The notes beneath the pieces are model-generated. The model ran no database searches and had not been told where the DNA came from. It saw only the letters and a program-made list of their open reading frames with translations. A DNA stretch of 64,000 nucleotides from Thermoleophilia bacterium. GTDB taxonomy: Bacteria; Actinomycetota; Thermoleophilia; UBA2241. Below, in pieces: positions 1 through 8,723 of the stretch. The position numbers and the translations under genes are program-made. The stretch's first letter is position 1. The number at the start of each line of letters is the position of its first letter. Location: positions 8,026 through 72,025 of the forward strand of contig JAWKKE010000008.1 of the NCBI GenBank assembly GCA_041393415.1, in the 5' to 3' direction.

Positions 1-164
1 TCGTTCTCGCGCTTCATACTGCCTCTCTCTCGCACCGGCCCAAGGGCGCGCCCAACGCCCCTCGAGACGCGCGCCTTCTCGAACGTATTGGCCGGTGCGC
101 CGGTGACTCCTGCCGAACAACGGGTTGTGCCCACCGGCGACCCGCGATGCCGGCGCGCCGGAGT
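1..164. other. Left-edge stretch, no complete gene
   Basis: No complete gene is supported here. A minus-strand ATG at 14-16, preceded on that strand by a GAGAGAGG purine run, could be the start of a gene that leaves the window to the left, but only five codons are visible. Confidence 0.3.
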
Positions 165-1127
165 CTAGACGGCGAACGGGTACGGCGAGCGCCCGCGACG
201 GCCAATCTCGCGCACGATGTCGGTCGCGCTGACCAAGCCTATCGGGATGTTTACACCGTAGACAACACCCGACGCCATGATCGGTCGCGCCGCCATCTCG
301 CCGGTGATCTCGCCGTGTGCCAGAAGCACGAGCAGCGCATGGATGTGCTTGCCCGCCATGCGCGCCATCGCCTCCTCGAGCGTGCGCCAGTGTTCGATCG
401 CCTCAATGTCTTGCGTCATGACGTCGGCGGCGATCACATCGTCGCGATCGGGGCTGCCGTAGTCCTCCGTCCACGGCTTGAGCACGTCGATCGCCGCCAC
501 CACACCCACCATCTCGCCCTCCTCGCTGGCGACGATGACGCGATGCACCTGCTTGTCGGCGATCACCCTGGCCGTCTCGCGCAGCGTCGCCGTGAGCGGC
601 ACCACGAGCACGCCGTGCGTCATGACGTCGTAGACCGTCTCGCGCGAGAGCGCCGTCTCACCGCTCGGCGCGACACCCTCCTCATAACGATCGAGTTTGG
701 TGTAGACGCACTCAGGCGTGCCCTTGACTGTCCGGCCGATCTCGCGCACCACGTCGCTTGTGCTGAGGATGCCGACGATGTGCCCACCGGCGCGCACCAA
801 GACGCGATGGATGTGGTGCTCGACCATCATCGCCATCGCCGCCTGCAGACTGTCGTCCACGGCGACGGTGAACAAGGGCCGCGACATGAGCGTCGCGGCC
901 GCCACCCCGGCGCCGCCACTCTCGGCGCCACAGCGCCCGCCACAAGCGAGGATGTCGGTGCTCGAGACCACGCCCACCACGTCGCGCTGCCGGTTGGCGA
1001 CCGCGACACACGAGACGTGGTTGTCGCTCATCACGCGGCAGATATCGACCGCGGAGGTGCTCTCGGGGACCATGATTACCCCGTGGTGCATCACGTCGCG
1101 AACCCTGCGATTGAGCGTCGCCTGCAT
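165..1127 (-). CDS. Protein with four CBS domains (two Bateman modules)
   Basis: A soluble 320-residue protein made almost entirely of CBS repeats. Successive units begin with the typical V-x-D-V-M-x-x-x-V phrase (VRDVMHHGVIMVP near residue 8, a TLMSRPLFTV unit near 80, VYDVMTHGVLVVP near 165, DVMTQDIEAIE near 235). Units end with G-[IV]-[VL]-[SA]-x-x-D-[IV], as in VGVVSSTDIL and VGILSTSDVVREIG. Paired CBS domains generally bind adenine nucleotides and act as energy-state sensors. No catalytic domain is attached, so it probably works by binding a partner. The ATG at 1127 has a GGAGGTG ribosome binding site. It lies 14 bp downstream of the polyferredoxin gene on the same strand and is likely co-transcribed with it. 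The target is unknown. Confidence 0.85.
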   Translation of the reverse strand: MQATLNRRVRDVMHHGVIMVPESTSAVDICRVMSDNHVSCVAVANRQRDVVGVVSSTDILACGGRCGAESGGAGVAAATLMSRPLFTVAVDDSLQAAMAMMVEHHIHRVLVRAGGHIVGILSTSDVVREIGRTVKGTPECVYTKLDRYEEGVAPSGETALSRETVYDVMTHGVLVVPLTATLRETARVIADKQVHRVIVASEEGEMVGVVAAIDVLKPWTEDYGSPDRDDVIAADVMTQDIEAIEHWRTLEEAMARMAGKHIHALLVLLAHGEITGEMAARPIMASGVVYGVNIPIGLVSATDIVREIGRRGRSPYPFAV

Positions 1128-1141
1128 GTCCCGACACCTCC

Positions 1142-2764
1142 CTACGCCGAGATCTGCCAGATGTAGATCGTCATCACGGCGATACTACCCAGGACGGCGA
1201 GCGCGACGGAGAACGGGATCGCCGTCTTGATGCCGTCGCCGCGCGTCTCGGCAAAGCTCACCTGGGAGATGCGCCAGGTCGCGTACAGACTGCCGAGCAC
1301 GCCGAAGCCGGCGACGAAGGCGACGAGCAACCAGCCCCACACCGCCGGCGAGGCGATGATGGCGCCGGGGACGCTGCGCAGACCCGCGTCGAGCGCCCGC
1401 GCCGTCTCCAGCCCGCGCGGGTCGGTGAGCGCCCCTGGTAGATAACCGGCATGCTCGTTGAAGGTCGTGACGAGCTTCGCCGCGTGCAGGCTCAGGATGA
1501 ACGGTACGAAGCCGAGGGCGTAAATACGCACATACTCGAACGGGTTGTGTGTGCGCACCAGCAGGTAGGCGAGGCTGCCGCAAATGGCGAACACCGCCAG
1601 CGGCAGAACGATGAACACCCAGAACGCCTCCCAGATGAGGTAGCCGCCGCCGCTGGCGACGGGCAGGACCGTCTCGAAGCCGAAGGCGTTGGTGAGCGCC
1701 GTGGGCACCGAGAGGAGCCAGCCGTCGACGACCTTCCACTCCTCCCCGACCTCGCCCATCACGATGCCGAGCAGGACGATCACGGCGAGGGTCCCGGCGA
1801 CGGTTCGTTTGGGCGACTGCCAGAGGCCGCGCAGGTATGGCCGCGGCGAGAGGCGGACATTGCCGTTCGGGCAGTGCTTCACACAACGCATACAGAGAAG
1901 GCACGACTCCTGCTGCTCGTCGTCCATCGTGCCCATGTAGAGTTTGTTCTGGCAGTTCTTGAGGCAACTCTTGTCGCGGCAGCGCTTGCACTGGCCGAGG
2001 TCGGCGGAACGCAACTCGGTGGGAGAAACGCGGGTGTAGTTGCCGAGCACGCCGACCAGCGGACAGAAATACTTGCAGAACGAGTGCTTCTCGAACACGA
2101 TTCCCACGACGGCTGCGTAGGCCATGAGCGCAATCAGGAAGATGGCCGTGTACTGGCCGAAGTGGTGTACGTCGTAGCTCACGACGGTGCTGTGCACGAC
2201 GAAGATCCCCAGACCCGTAGCGATCGGCACCGTGGTGCCGTACTTCTTGAGCAGCCGCGGCACCCTCATCTTGAGGCCGAAGCGATCGAAGATGTCGGCG
2301 GTGAGGCGCAGATGGCAGATGCTGCACCAGAGGCGCGCAGCCACGAAGACCGCGACCACGAGAAACGGCCACCAGACGTTCCACACCAGGAACGAGGTGA
2401 GGTTGGTGAACTGCGTCGCCTCCGACATCGCGCCGAGGCCGAAGGCGATGAGCGCCACCATGATGGCCATGTTGCCGACGCGACCGGCGAAGAGGACCGC
2501 CGGAAGATGGCGCCGCGCGGAGCCGAGCGGCGCCAGGAGATTGATGGGAGCGCCGCCACTCAGAGGATTATGCACGTAGACGACGCTCGTCCCAGAACCG
2601 GCGACGTGCGCTGAAGGTGGGGCCGCGGACTGCTTCGCCGGCGCGGCCTCAGGCCCGGATTGCGCTTCCACGACCGTGAGCGCTGCGGGCGCCGATCCCG
2701 TGTGGGGCACACCCATCGGCGCCACTTGCCCTCTCGTCACGCCCATGACGACAGGCTCCTCCAT
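1142..2764 (-). CDS. NapH-like membrane polyferredoxin
   Basis: A 540-residue integral membrane Fe-S protein. An Ala/Pro-rich N-terminal tail of about 90 residues precedes membrane helices carrying the paired cysteine motifs of the NapH/CcoG-like family: CSICHLR after a WPF-rich helix and CKYFCPLVG further on. Two cytoplasmic cysteine clusters follow, CKRCRDKSCLKNC and CLLCMRCVKHCP, which should hold two [4Fe-4S] clusters. More helices fill the C-terminal half. Family members pass electrons between the quinone pool and cytoplasmic or periplasmic partners. The ATG at 2764 is preferred over an upstream TTG at 2797 because GGGAGGGGG lies about 6 nt before it. The CBS gene follows by 14 bp. The electron partner cannot be read from the context. 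Confidence 0.85.
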   Translation of the reverse strand: MEEPVVMGVTRGQVAPMGVPHTGSAPAALTVVEAQSGPEAAPAKQSAAPPSAHVAGSGTSVVYVHNPLSGGAPINLLAPLGSARRHLPAVLFAGRVGNMAIMVALIAFGLGAMSEATQFTNLTSFLVWNVWWPFLVVAVFVAARLWCSICHLRLTADIFDRFGLKMRVPRLLKKYGTTVPIATGLGIFVVHSTVVSYDVHHFGQYTAIFLIALMAYAAVVGIVFEKHSFCKYFCPLVGVLGNYTRVSPTELRSADLGQCKRCRDKSCLKNCQNKLYMGTMDDEQQESCLLCMRCVKHCPNGNVRLSPRPYLRGLWQSPKRTVAGTLAVIVLLGIVMGEVGEEWKVVDGWLLSVPTALTNAFGFETVLPVASGGGYLIWEAFWVFIVLPLAVFAICGSLAYLLVRTHNPFEYVRIYALGFVPFILSLHAAKLVTTFNEHAGYLPGALTDPRGLETARALDAGLRSVPGAIIASPAVWGWLLVAFVAGFGVLGSLYATWRISQVSFAETRGDGIKTAIPFSVALAVLGSIAVMTIYIWQISA

Positions 2765-3096
2765 GATCGACCCCCTCCCGAGAGCGATCTGCCTCAAACC
2801 GAGGCCTAACTAAGATGAAAAAGACTGCCTTACTCCACTAAGAGCGACCAGCGGTTCTCGGTCAGTGGCCGATCGCAACGGGTGGAAGGCAGTGCCGAGC
2901 GGCAGGCGGCAGGCACATCGCCGGAAGCAATGCAAGTATCTCGGTCGATTTACTTTGGAATTGCTACTTCGTCATTGCCCTCGCCCCAGCGGCGAACGAA
3001 ACAGCCTTCCAACGCTCAACACGGAAGAGAATGGGTAAATATTCCAAGGTTATGCTGTGGTAGGGGAGCCACGCAGCCTCACGTAAGGGGGAGCCC
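2765..3096. other. Divergent intergenic region
   Basis: About 330 bp between the minus-strand polyferredoxin and the plus-strand propeller genes. It is clearly more AT-rich than its surroundings, especially 2810-2840 and 2940-3060, as expected for back-to-back promoters. No convincing -35/-10 pair or repeat could be fixed by eye. An AAGGGGG ribosome binding site for the plus-strand gene ends just before 3097. Confidence 0.4.
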
Positions 3097-4514
3097 ATGA
3101 AGCCATCCATCCGCCCTGGAAGGCCCTGGCGCAGGCGTCGCGTCCTGCGGTTGAGCGTCACCGCCACCGTGCTTCTCCTGAGCACGTTCGGCGTGGCCGC
3201 CCCCGCGCTGGGTGCGGACACGTCTGGCCCCTCGCGCATCATCTTCGATCTCAACGCCACGCCTTCGTGGGTGCGCGAGTACAACGGCTCCGGCAACGAA
3301 CCCGACGTAGCCGAAGACGTCGTCCTCGCGTCGCCGAGCGTCGCCTACGTCTGCGGATCCACGGGCACCGGGCCGACATCCGACGCCACGCTCATGAAGT
3401 TCGTCGACGGCGTACCCGCCTGGCCGACACCCCGCGTCTACAACAGCCCGGACAACACGTTCGACGAAGCCAAGATGCTCGCGCTGGGCCCTGGCGGAAC
3501 CAGCGTGTATGCCGCCGGCATGTCGGCGCGACCCACCACGTTCAACGACGTCCTCGTCATCAAATGGAAGTCTAACGGCACACGTCAATGGGCGCGCCGC
3601 TGGGACGGATCGGGGGAGATCGACCAGCCCTTAGGCATCGCCGTCGACGCGAACGGCAACGTCTACGTGGCCGCCGCCTCGTGGTCGGGCGGCAACTACG
3701 ACTGGATGCTACTCTCGTGGACGAGCTCCGGCACCTTGCGCTGGGCGAAACGCCTCAGCCTGCCCAATGGCACGATGGGCATCCCGACGGACGTCGTGCA
3801 CGACGGCGGCAGCATCTACGTGAGCGGCTACACGTCATCAGGCATGATGGCCAGTCCCGAGATGCGGACCGTGCGCTACACGACCGCCGGCAAGATCAAG
3901 TGGAGCAGGAGCTACCGAGGCGCCGAGGGCGCGGTGGGGTCCGCTCTCATTCCGCGCCCGGGAGGCGGCGTCTACGTCGCCGGCGCCGCCATGTCGTCGG
4001 CCACCGGCTCCGACGGCCTCGTCATCAGCTATACCAAGAGCGGCGCGCGCGATGTGTTCACCCTCGACACGGGCCCGGGGGGTCTCACTCACCAGCGCTT
4101 CAATGATGTCGCGGTCGCGGCCAACGGCATGGTCGTCGCCGTGGGCTCGTCAACGACGGGCGCCAACGAGGATTGTCGCCAGGTTGCCTACTCGTCCGAC
4201 GGCACCATCATTGGAGCCGTCACCTTCCCCGGCGCCTGGGGGACGCGTGGGAGGCCGTCGCGGCCGACGCATTCGGCAGCTATATAACCGGGGTGTATCA
4301 CGTCGCCGCCGACGGGCAGCTGCATCACGCGGTCGCTCGCGGCTCGGTTCTCGGGGGGCGGTGGCGGCTTCACCAGTCTCTGGCAGCCGGCACTCGTCAC
4401 GGGCAGAACCGACCAGCGATCGCCGTGTCCGGTACGACCGCTGTCGTCGTCGGCCAGTGCTCCACCAGCGTGGCCTGGGGCACGGGTCAAATCGTGCTGG
4501 GCTACACGTATTAG
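3097..4514 (+). pseudogene. Secreted beta-propeller protein, copy 1, frameshifted
   Basis: First of three tandem paralogues. It opens with a basic n-region, a hydrophobic segment and a signal-peptidase-like ALGADT site, so the product would be secreted. The body has repeated blades resembling SBBP-type beta-propeller repeats (phrases such as TRQWARRWDGSG, NGNVYVAA, GGGVYVAG and RTVRYTTAG). Against intact copy 3, the reading frame is lost after the SDGT...FPGAW phrase near 4240 and the frame stops at 4287. The rest (WEAVAADAFGSYITGVYHVAA) continues in another frame. Two further compensating indels near 4345-4410 disturb FTSLWQPAL before the shared C-terminus GQIVLGYTY at 4514. At least three single-base indels make true decay likelier than one read error, but local assembly error is not excluded. 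Confidence 0.75.
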
Positions 4515-4553
4515 GCCGTCCTCGCCGAGTCGCGGACAGCAGAAGGAGAGTCC

Positions 4554-5967
4554 ATGCAGACGTTCATCCATGCCAGATCCATGCGCCTGGCGTAGTCGGT
4601 GCGCGTACGTCGGCCTTGCAGCAGGGATCCTGCTCCTAGTCGCGCTCGGCGCTGCTCCGCAGCCATGGGGCGCGGCACAGACGACCCCGCCCGCGTCATC
4701 TTCGACTTCACCGCCACGCCGTCGTGGACGCATGAGTATCACGGCCCGGGCAATGTTCCCGACTTCGCCTTCGACGTAGTGCTCGCGTCAGTAGCGTGGC
4801 GTACGTGTGCGGTGACACCGGCTCCGACGCCGCTTCCGACGCCACGCTCATGAAGTACGTTGACGGAGCGCCGGCATGGTCCGCCGCGCGTCTACAACAG
4901 TCGGAAAACAGCTACGACGCGGTCTACTCGCTCGTCCTCGCCCCCGACAAGCAGAGCGTGTACGCCGCAGGAGCCACCGCTCGAACGGCCACTCTCAACG
5001 ACGTGCTCGTCGTGAAGTGAAGTCAATGGTACGCGCCAGTGGGCGCGGCGCTGGGACAGTTCCGGCGGCGTAGACAGGCCCGCAGGAATCGACGTCGACC
5101 GCAACGGCAACGTCTACGTCGCGGCAGTCAGCATGACAGCGAGTGGCTATGATTGGTCACTCGTCTCTGGAAGAGCTCTGGAGCCTTCCGTTGGGCGAAG
5201 CAGCTCAATCTGCCGAGCGGCACCTTCGGCATACCCAGGGACATCGCCGTCGACGGCAGCAACGTCTACGTCACCGGCTTCACACAAGACGGCATGATGA
5301 GCAACCCCAGGATGCGCACCGTGCGCTACACGACCGCCGGCGCGATCAAGTGGAACAGGGCCTACAATGCCACCGAAGGCGCGTCAGCGAACGCGCTTGC
5401 TCTGCGTCCCGGCGGAGGCGTCTACGTAGCGGGCAGAGGATCTCGAGCGTCACCGGCGGTGATGGACTGGTCGTGAGCTATACCAAGAGCGGTACTCGCG
5501 ATGTGTTCGCCGTCGATACCGGGCCCGGTGGCTTCACACACCAGGCTTATAACGACCTCGCGGTCATGAGCAACGGGATGATTGTGGCGGTTGGCATGTC
5601 GCAGACGGCGGCCAACCAAGACTGCCATCAGGTGGCCTATACGTCCGACGGCACCATCGCCGCGACCGCAACCTTCCCTGGGGCCTGGAACGACGAGTGG
5701 GTAGCCGTCGCGGCCGACGATTTCGGCGGCTTCTACGTCACCGGCACCTACCATGTTGCCGCTGGCAAGACGGCCATCGCCGTAGCTCGTGGCTCCGTAC
5801 TCAACGGTGGCGGCGGCTTCACCAGTCTCTGGCAGCCGGCGCTTGCCACCCAGGAGAACCGGGCGAACGCCATCGCCGTCTACGGCACAACCGCCGTCGT
5901 CGTGGGGCAGTGCAGCACCAACGCGGCCTACGGGACTGATCAAATCGTACTCGGATACGTGTGGTAG
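4554..5967 (+). pseudogene. Secreted beta-propeller protein, copy 2, heavily frameshifted
   Basis: Second tandem paralogue, recognised by the same ordered phrases as copy 3 but spread over all three frames. These are PARVIFDFTATPSWTHEY, VCGDTG, ATLNDVLVVK, GNVYVAAVS, MRTVRYTTAGAIKWNRAY, SYTKSGTRDVFAVDTGPGG and the C-terminus DQIVLGYVW. Its AGAAGGAGAG ribosome binding site and ATG at 4554 survive, but translation from that ATG stops after 13 codons. At least six indels are needed to rebuild the protein. The last 500 bases (from about 5470) are open and close to copy 3. It was probably a secreted surface protein, now inactive. Confidence 0.8.
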
Positions 5968-6015
5968 CGGCGGCCGGCGACTAGGAGCCACGCGGCGATA
6001 CACAGGGGGAATTCG

Positions 6016-7437
6016 ATGGAGTCACGCGCCAAACCCACACAACACCCATCGCTGCCGTTGCGTCGACGGCTCGCCGTTGCCGGCGGCCTGCTGCTCCTGT
6101 TCACGCTCGTTGCCGCCGGCCCCGCTTGGGGGGCGCAAGGGTCCGGCCCGGCGCGCGTGATCTTCGACCCCAACGCGACGCCGTCGTGGGAGCACGCCAT
6201 CCGCGGCAGCGGCACCTCAGTCGATATCGCCGCAGATGTCGTGCTCGCTCCCGGCGGCGTCGCCTACGTGGGCGGCACCATCGGCGGTGGAATGCTCAGT
6301 GATGTGTCGCTCATGAAGTACGTCGACGGTCAACCGGCATGGCCGACGGCGCGCCTCTACAACGGTCCGCAGAACGACTACGACAGCCTCGCGAAGCTCG
6401 CACTGAGCCCCAACGCCGGAGCGATCTACGGCGCCGGCTCGTCCGTCGGTGCCGGCACCACAACCGACATCCTGCTCATCAAATGGAAACCCAACGGCAC
6501 ACGTCAGTGGACGCGCCGTTGGGACGGATCGAGCAACCTCGACCAATCCTCAGCACTAGGCGTCGACAGCCGCGGCAATGTCTACGTCGCCGGAATCACC
6601 GTCAGCGGAATGACGCCCGAGTGGATCGTTGTGAGTTGGTCGTCGTCCGGTGCTCTCCGCTGGGCCAAGCGTCTCAGTTCCTCAACGGCAACATCGTTGA
6701 TACCTGTCGATCTCGTGGTTACGGGTACCGACATCTACGTGACGGCCAACGAGTCAACGGCGGCGGGAGCGCGCATCCGCACCGTGCGCTACACGTCCAG
6801 CGGCAGTGTGAAGTGGAACCGGACCTACGCCGGACCCAGCGGCGACGGAGCCTCGGTGCGCGCGCTCGTCGCTCGGCCCGGTGGCGGAGTCTACCTCTGC
6901 GGCAAGGCCGAATCCCCGGCGACGCACATGGACGGCCTGGTCATCGGCTACACCAAAGGCGGCACGCGAGACGTCTTCGCGCTCGACACCGGGCCCGGAG
7001 GGACGACCGTGCAAGAGTTCGTCGATCTCGCCGTCACCTCAACGGGCGACGTCGTCGCCGTCGGCCTCAGTCACTCGGGCACAAACCAGGACTGCCACCA
7101 CGCCGTCTACTCATCGGACGGCACGCTGCAGGGCACCGTCACAGTGCCGGGCGCCTGGCAAGACCAGTGGATCGCCGTAGCAGCCGACGACTTCGGGGGG
7201 TACTACGTGACGGGCTACTACCGCATCGCCGCGGGCAACATGGCGATAGCCGTCGCACGCGGATCGGTGATCGCCGGCGGGGGCGGGTTCACCAGTCTCT
7301 GGCACCCCACATTCGTCTCCGAGCACAACCTGCCGGTCGCGATCGCCGTGCAGGGCCTCACCGCAGTCGTGGCAGGCCGCCACTACCCCAGCGTGACGAC
7401 GGGTCAGGATCAAGTCGTACTCGGCTACTCGTACTGA
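6016..7437 (+). CDS. Secreted beta-propeller (SBBP-like) protein, intact copy 3
   Basis: The only intact member of the tandem trio, 473 residues. The signal peptide is at residues 1-40: a basic start, a hydrophobic run GGLLLLFTLVAAG and an AWGAQ cleavage region. Next comes the family opening RVIFDPNATPSWEH, then six or seven blades of about 55-60 residues, each with a D-[ILV]-x-[LV]-x-K/S-W strand and GNVYVAG- or GGVYLCG-like turns. Blade proteins of this kind are usually extracellular scaffolds or binding proteins; no enzyme motif is visible. GGGGG lies before the ATG at 6016. A strong hairpin terminator follows at 7464-7504. It probably moved as a tandem duplication with copies 1 and 2. The ligand is unknown. 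Confidence 0.8.
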   Translation: MESRAKPTQHPSLPLRRRLAVAGGLLLLFTLVAAGPAWGAQGSGPARVIFDPNATPSWEHAIRGSGTSVDIAADVVLAPGGVAYVGGTIGGGMLSDVSLMKYVDGQPAWPTARLYNGPQNDYDSLAKLALSPNAGAIYGAGSSVGAGTTTDILLIKWKPNGTRQWTRRWDGSSNLDQSSALGVDSRGNVYVAGITVSGMTPEWIVVSWSSSGALRWAKRLSSSTATSLIPVDLVVTGTDIYVTANESTAAGARIRTVRYTSSGSVKWNRTYAGPSGDGASVRALVARPGGGVYLCGKAESPATHMDGLVIGYTKGGTRDVFALDTGPGGTTVQEFVDLAVTSTGDVVAVGLSHSGTNQDCHHAVYSSDGTLQGTVTVPGAWQDQWIAVAADDFGGYYVTGYYRIAAGNMAIAVARGSVIAGGGGFTSLWHPTFVSEHNLPVAIAVQGLTAVVAGRHYPSVTTGQDQVVLGYSY

Positions 7438-7463
7438 GATCTCGCCAGCACTGAATGCGTCTG

Positions 7464-7504
7464 GCAGCGGCGCCGCTCCGCGCTCCACGGGGCGGCGCCG
7501 CTGC
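7464..7504 (+). terminator. Hairpin terminator after the propeller cluster
   Basis: A perfect 12-bp stem (GCAGCGGCGCCG at 7464-7475 pairing with CGGCGCCGCTGC at 7493-7504) and a 17-nt loop, 26 bp after the stop of copy 3. There is no U-tract, which is common in GC-rich genomes. Confidence 0.6.
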
Positions 7505-7628
7505 GTCGAGCGCAGATCGACGGCGGGCCGCGGCGGCTCTGCTATGATGCGACTCCCCCCCACTGTCTGGGTCGACACATCCTGGGCGCATCTCAAAGGC
7601 GCACGCCACCGGCCACTCACCGACCTCC

Positions 7629-8696
7629 ATGAATACTCCGCCCCCGACACAGTCTCCACGTCCAGCCGTTCGAGTGCGGCGGTCGGGTCGTCGCGCCCTG
7701 ATCCTGCGCCTGATCGTCCTCGCAGTGGCGGCCGTGAGCCTCTACTACCTCTGGCCGCAGCTCATCGAAATCTTCGGCGCGCTGCCGGGACTCAGCGGCA
7801 TCCGCTGGTTCTGGTTCGCGTTCATGATCGTCCTCGAGGTGGCGAGCTTCGCCTGCTATTGGGGCCTCATGCGCATCGCGCTCGACGAGCGTCGTTGGGG
7901 CATTGTCGCCTTGGCGCAACTGGCGAGCACGGCGTTCAGCAGAGTCGTGCCCGGAGGCACCGCGTCGGGCGGCGCGGTCACGTACCGCATGTTCGCCGCC
8001 GCCGGTCTGCCTCGGGGTCGTGTTGCGACTGGAGTCACCGCCACGACCCTGCTCTCCACCGCCGTACTCTTCTGCCTCCCCGTGTTCTCGCTGCCGGCGA
8101 TCATCGGTGGCGCGGCAATCGACCGCACCCTTCTCCACGGTCTCGAGTTCGGGTTGGCAATCGCCGCCCTCATCGTCGCCGGCGGCACGATCGCCCTCTT
8201 CACCGATCGACCGGTGGCGTGGGTGGGTCGATCGGTCGCGCGGGTACGACTGCGTCTGCGCGCCGGCGGGCGGCAGCCCGACGCCCTGGCCGCCCGTCTT
8301 CTCGAGGAGCGCGACATCATCAAGAACGCCTTGGGGTCGCGCTGGTGGCAAGCGCTACCGCTCGCCGCCGGCGGCTGGCTCTTCGACTTCGCGACGCTAC
8401 TCGCGGCGCTGGCCGCACTCGGCGCACAGGTACGCCCCTCCCTGGCGCTCTTGGCCTACGTGGTCGCGGCCCTCCTCGCGGTGATCCCTCTCACTCCCGG
8501 CGGCCTCGGCTTCGTCGAGGTCGGACTCGCAGCGATGCTCGGCCTGGCCGGCGTCGGCGCCGCCGAGGCCACCACCGCGGTGCTCGCGTACCGGCTCGTC
8601 TCCTTCTGGATGCCGATCCCGACGGGTCTCATCGCCACCCTCGTCTTCCGCTGGCGATACGAGCGGCGCCCGCGTCGCGCGCACGTCCGATCCTAG
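7629..8696 (+). CDS. Flippase-like membrane protein (LPG synthase TM domain / UPF0104 family)
   Basis: A 355-residue polytopic membrane protein with about eight hydrophobic segments and no soluble domain. It matches the lysylphosphatidylglycerol synthase transmembrane (UPF0104) family: a central stretch AFSRVVPGGTASGGAVTYRM and a C-terminal IPLTPGGLGFVEVGLAAML phrase, both hallmarks of the group. Members move or modify lipids or polyprenyl-linked sugars. This one lacks the cytosolic aminoacyl-transferase domain of MprF, so flipping is more likely than synthesis. The ATG at 7629 has no strong ribosome binding site. The next gene converges from the right with 27 bp between stops. The substrate is unknown. 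Confidence 0.8.
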   Translation: MNTPPPTQSPRPAVRVRRSGRRALILRLIVLAVAAVSLYYLWPQLIEIFGALPGLSGIRWFWFAFMIVLEVASFACYWGLMRIALDERRWGIVALAQLASTAFSRVVPGGTASGGAVTYRMFAAAGLPRGRVATGVTATTLLSTAVLFCLPVFSLPAIIGGAAIDRTLLHGLEFGLAIAALIVAGGTIALFTDRPVAWVGRSVARVRLRLRAGGRQPDALAARLLEERDIIKNALGSRWWQALPLAAGGWLFDFATLLAALAALGAQVRPSLALLAYVVAALLAVIPLTPGGLGFVEVGLAAMLGLAGVGAAEATTAVLAYRLVSFWMPIPTGLIATLVFRWRYERRPRRAHVRS

Positions 8697-8723
8697 ATCC
8701 GCTCCCGCGAGAAGCGCTCGCGC

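Noticed and set aside
147..1166. Long open frame on the plus strand opposite the CBS gene
   Set aside because: Its translation is rich in Arg, His and Asp with no domain pattern, and it mirrors the real gene on the other strand, as is usual in GC-rich DNA.
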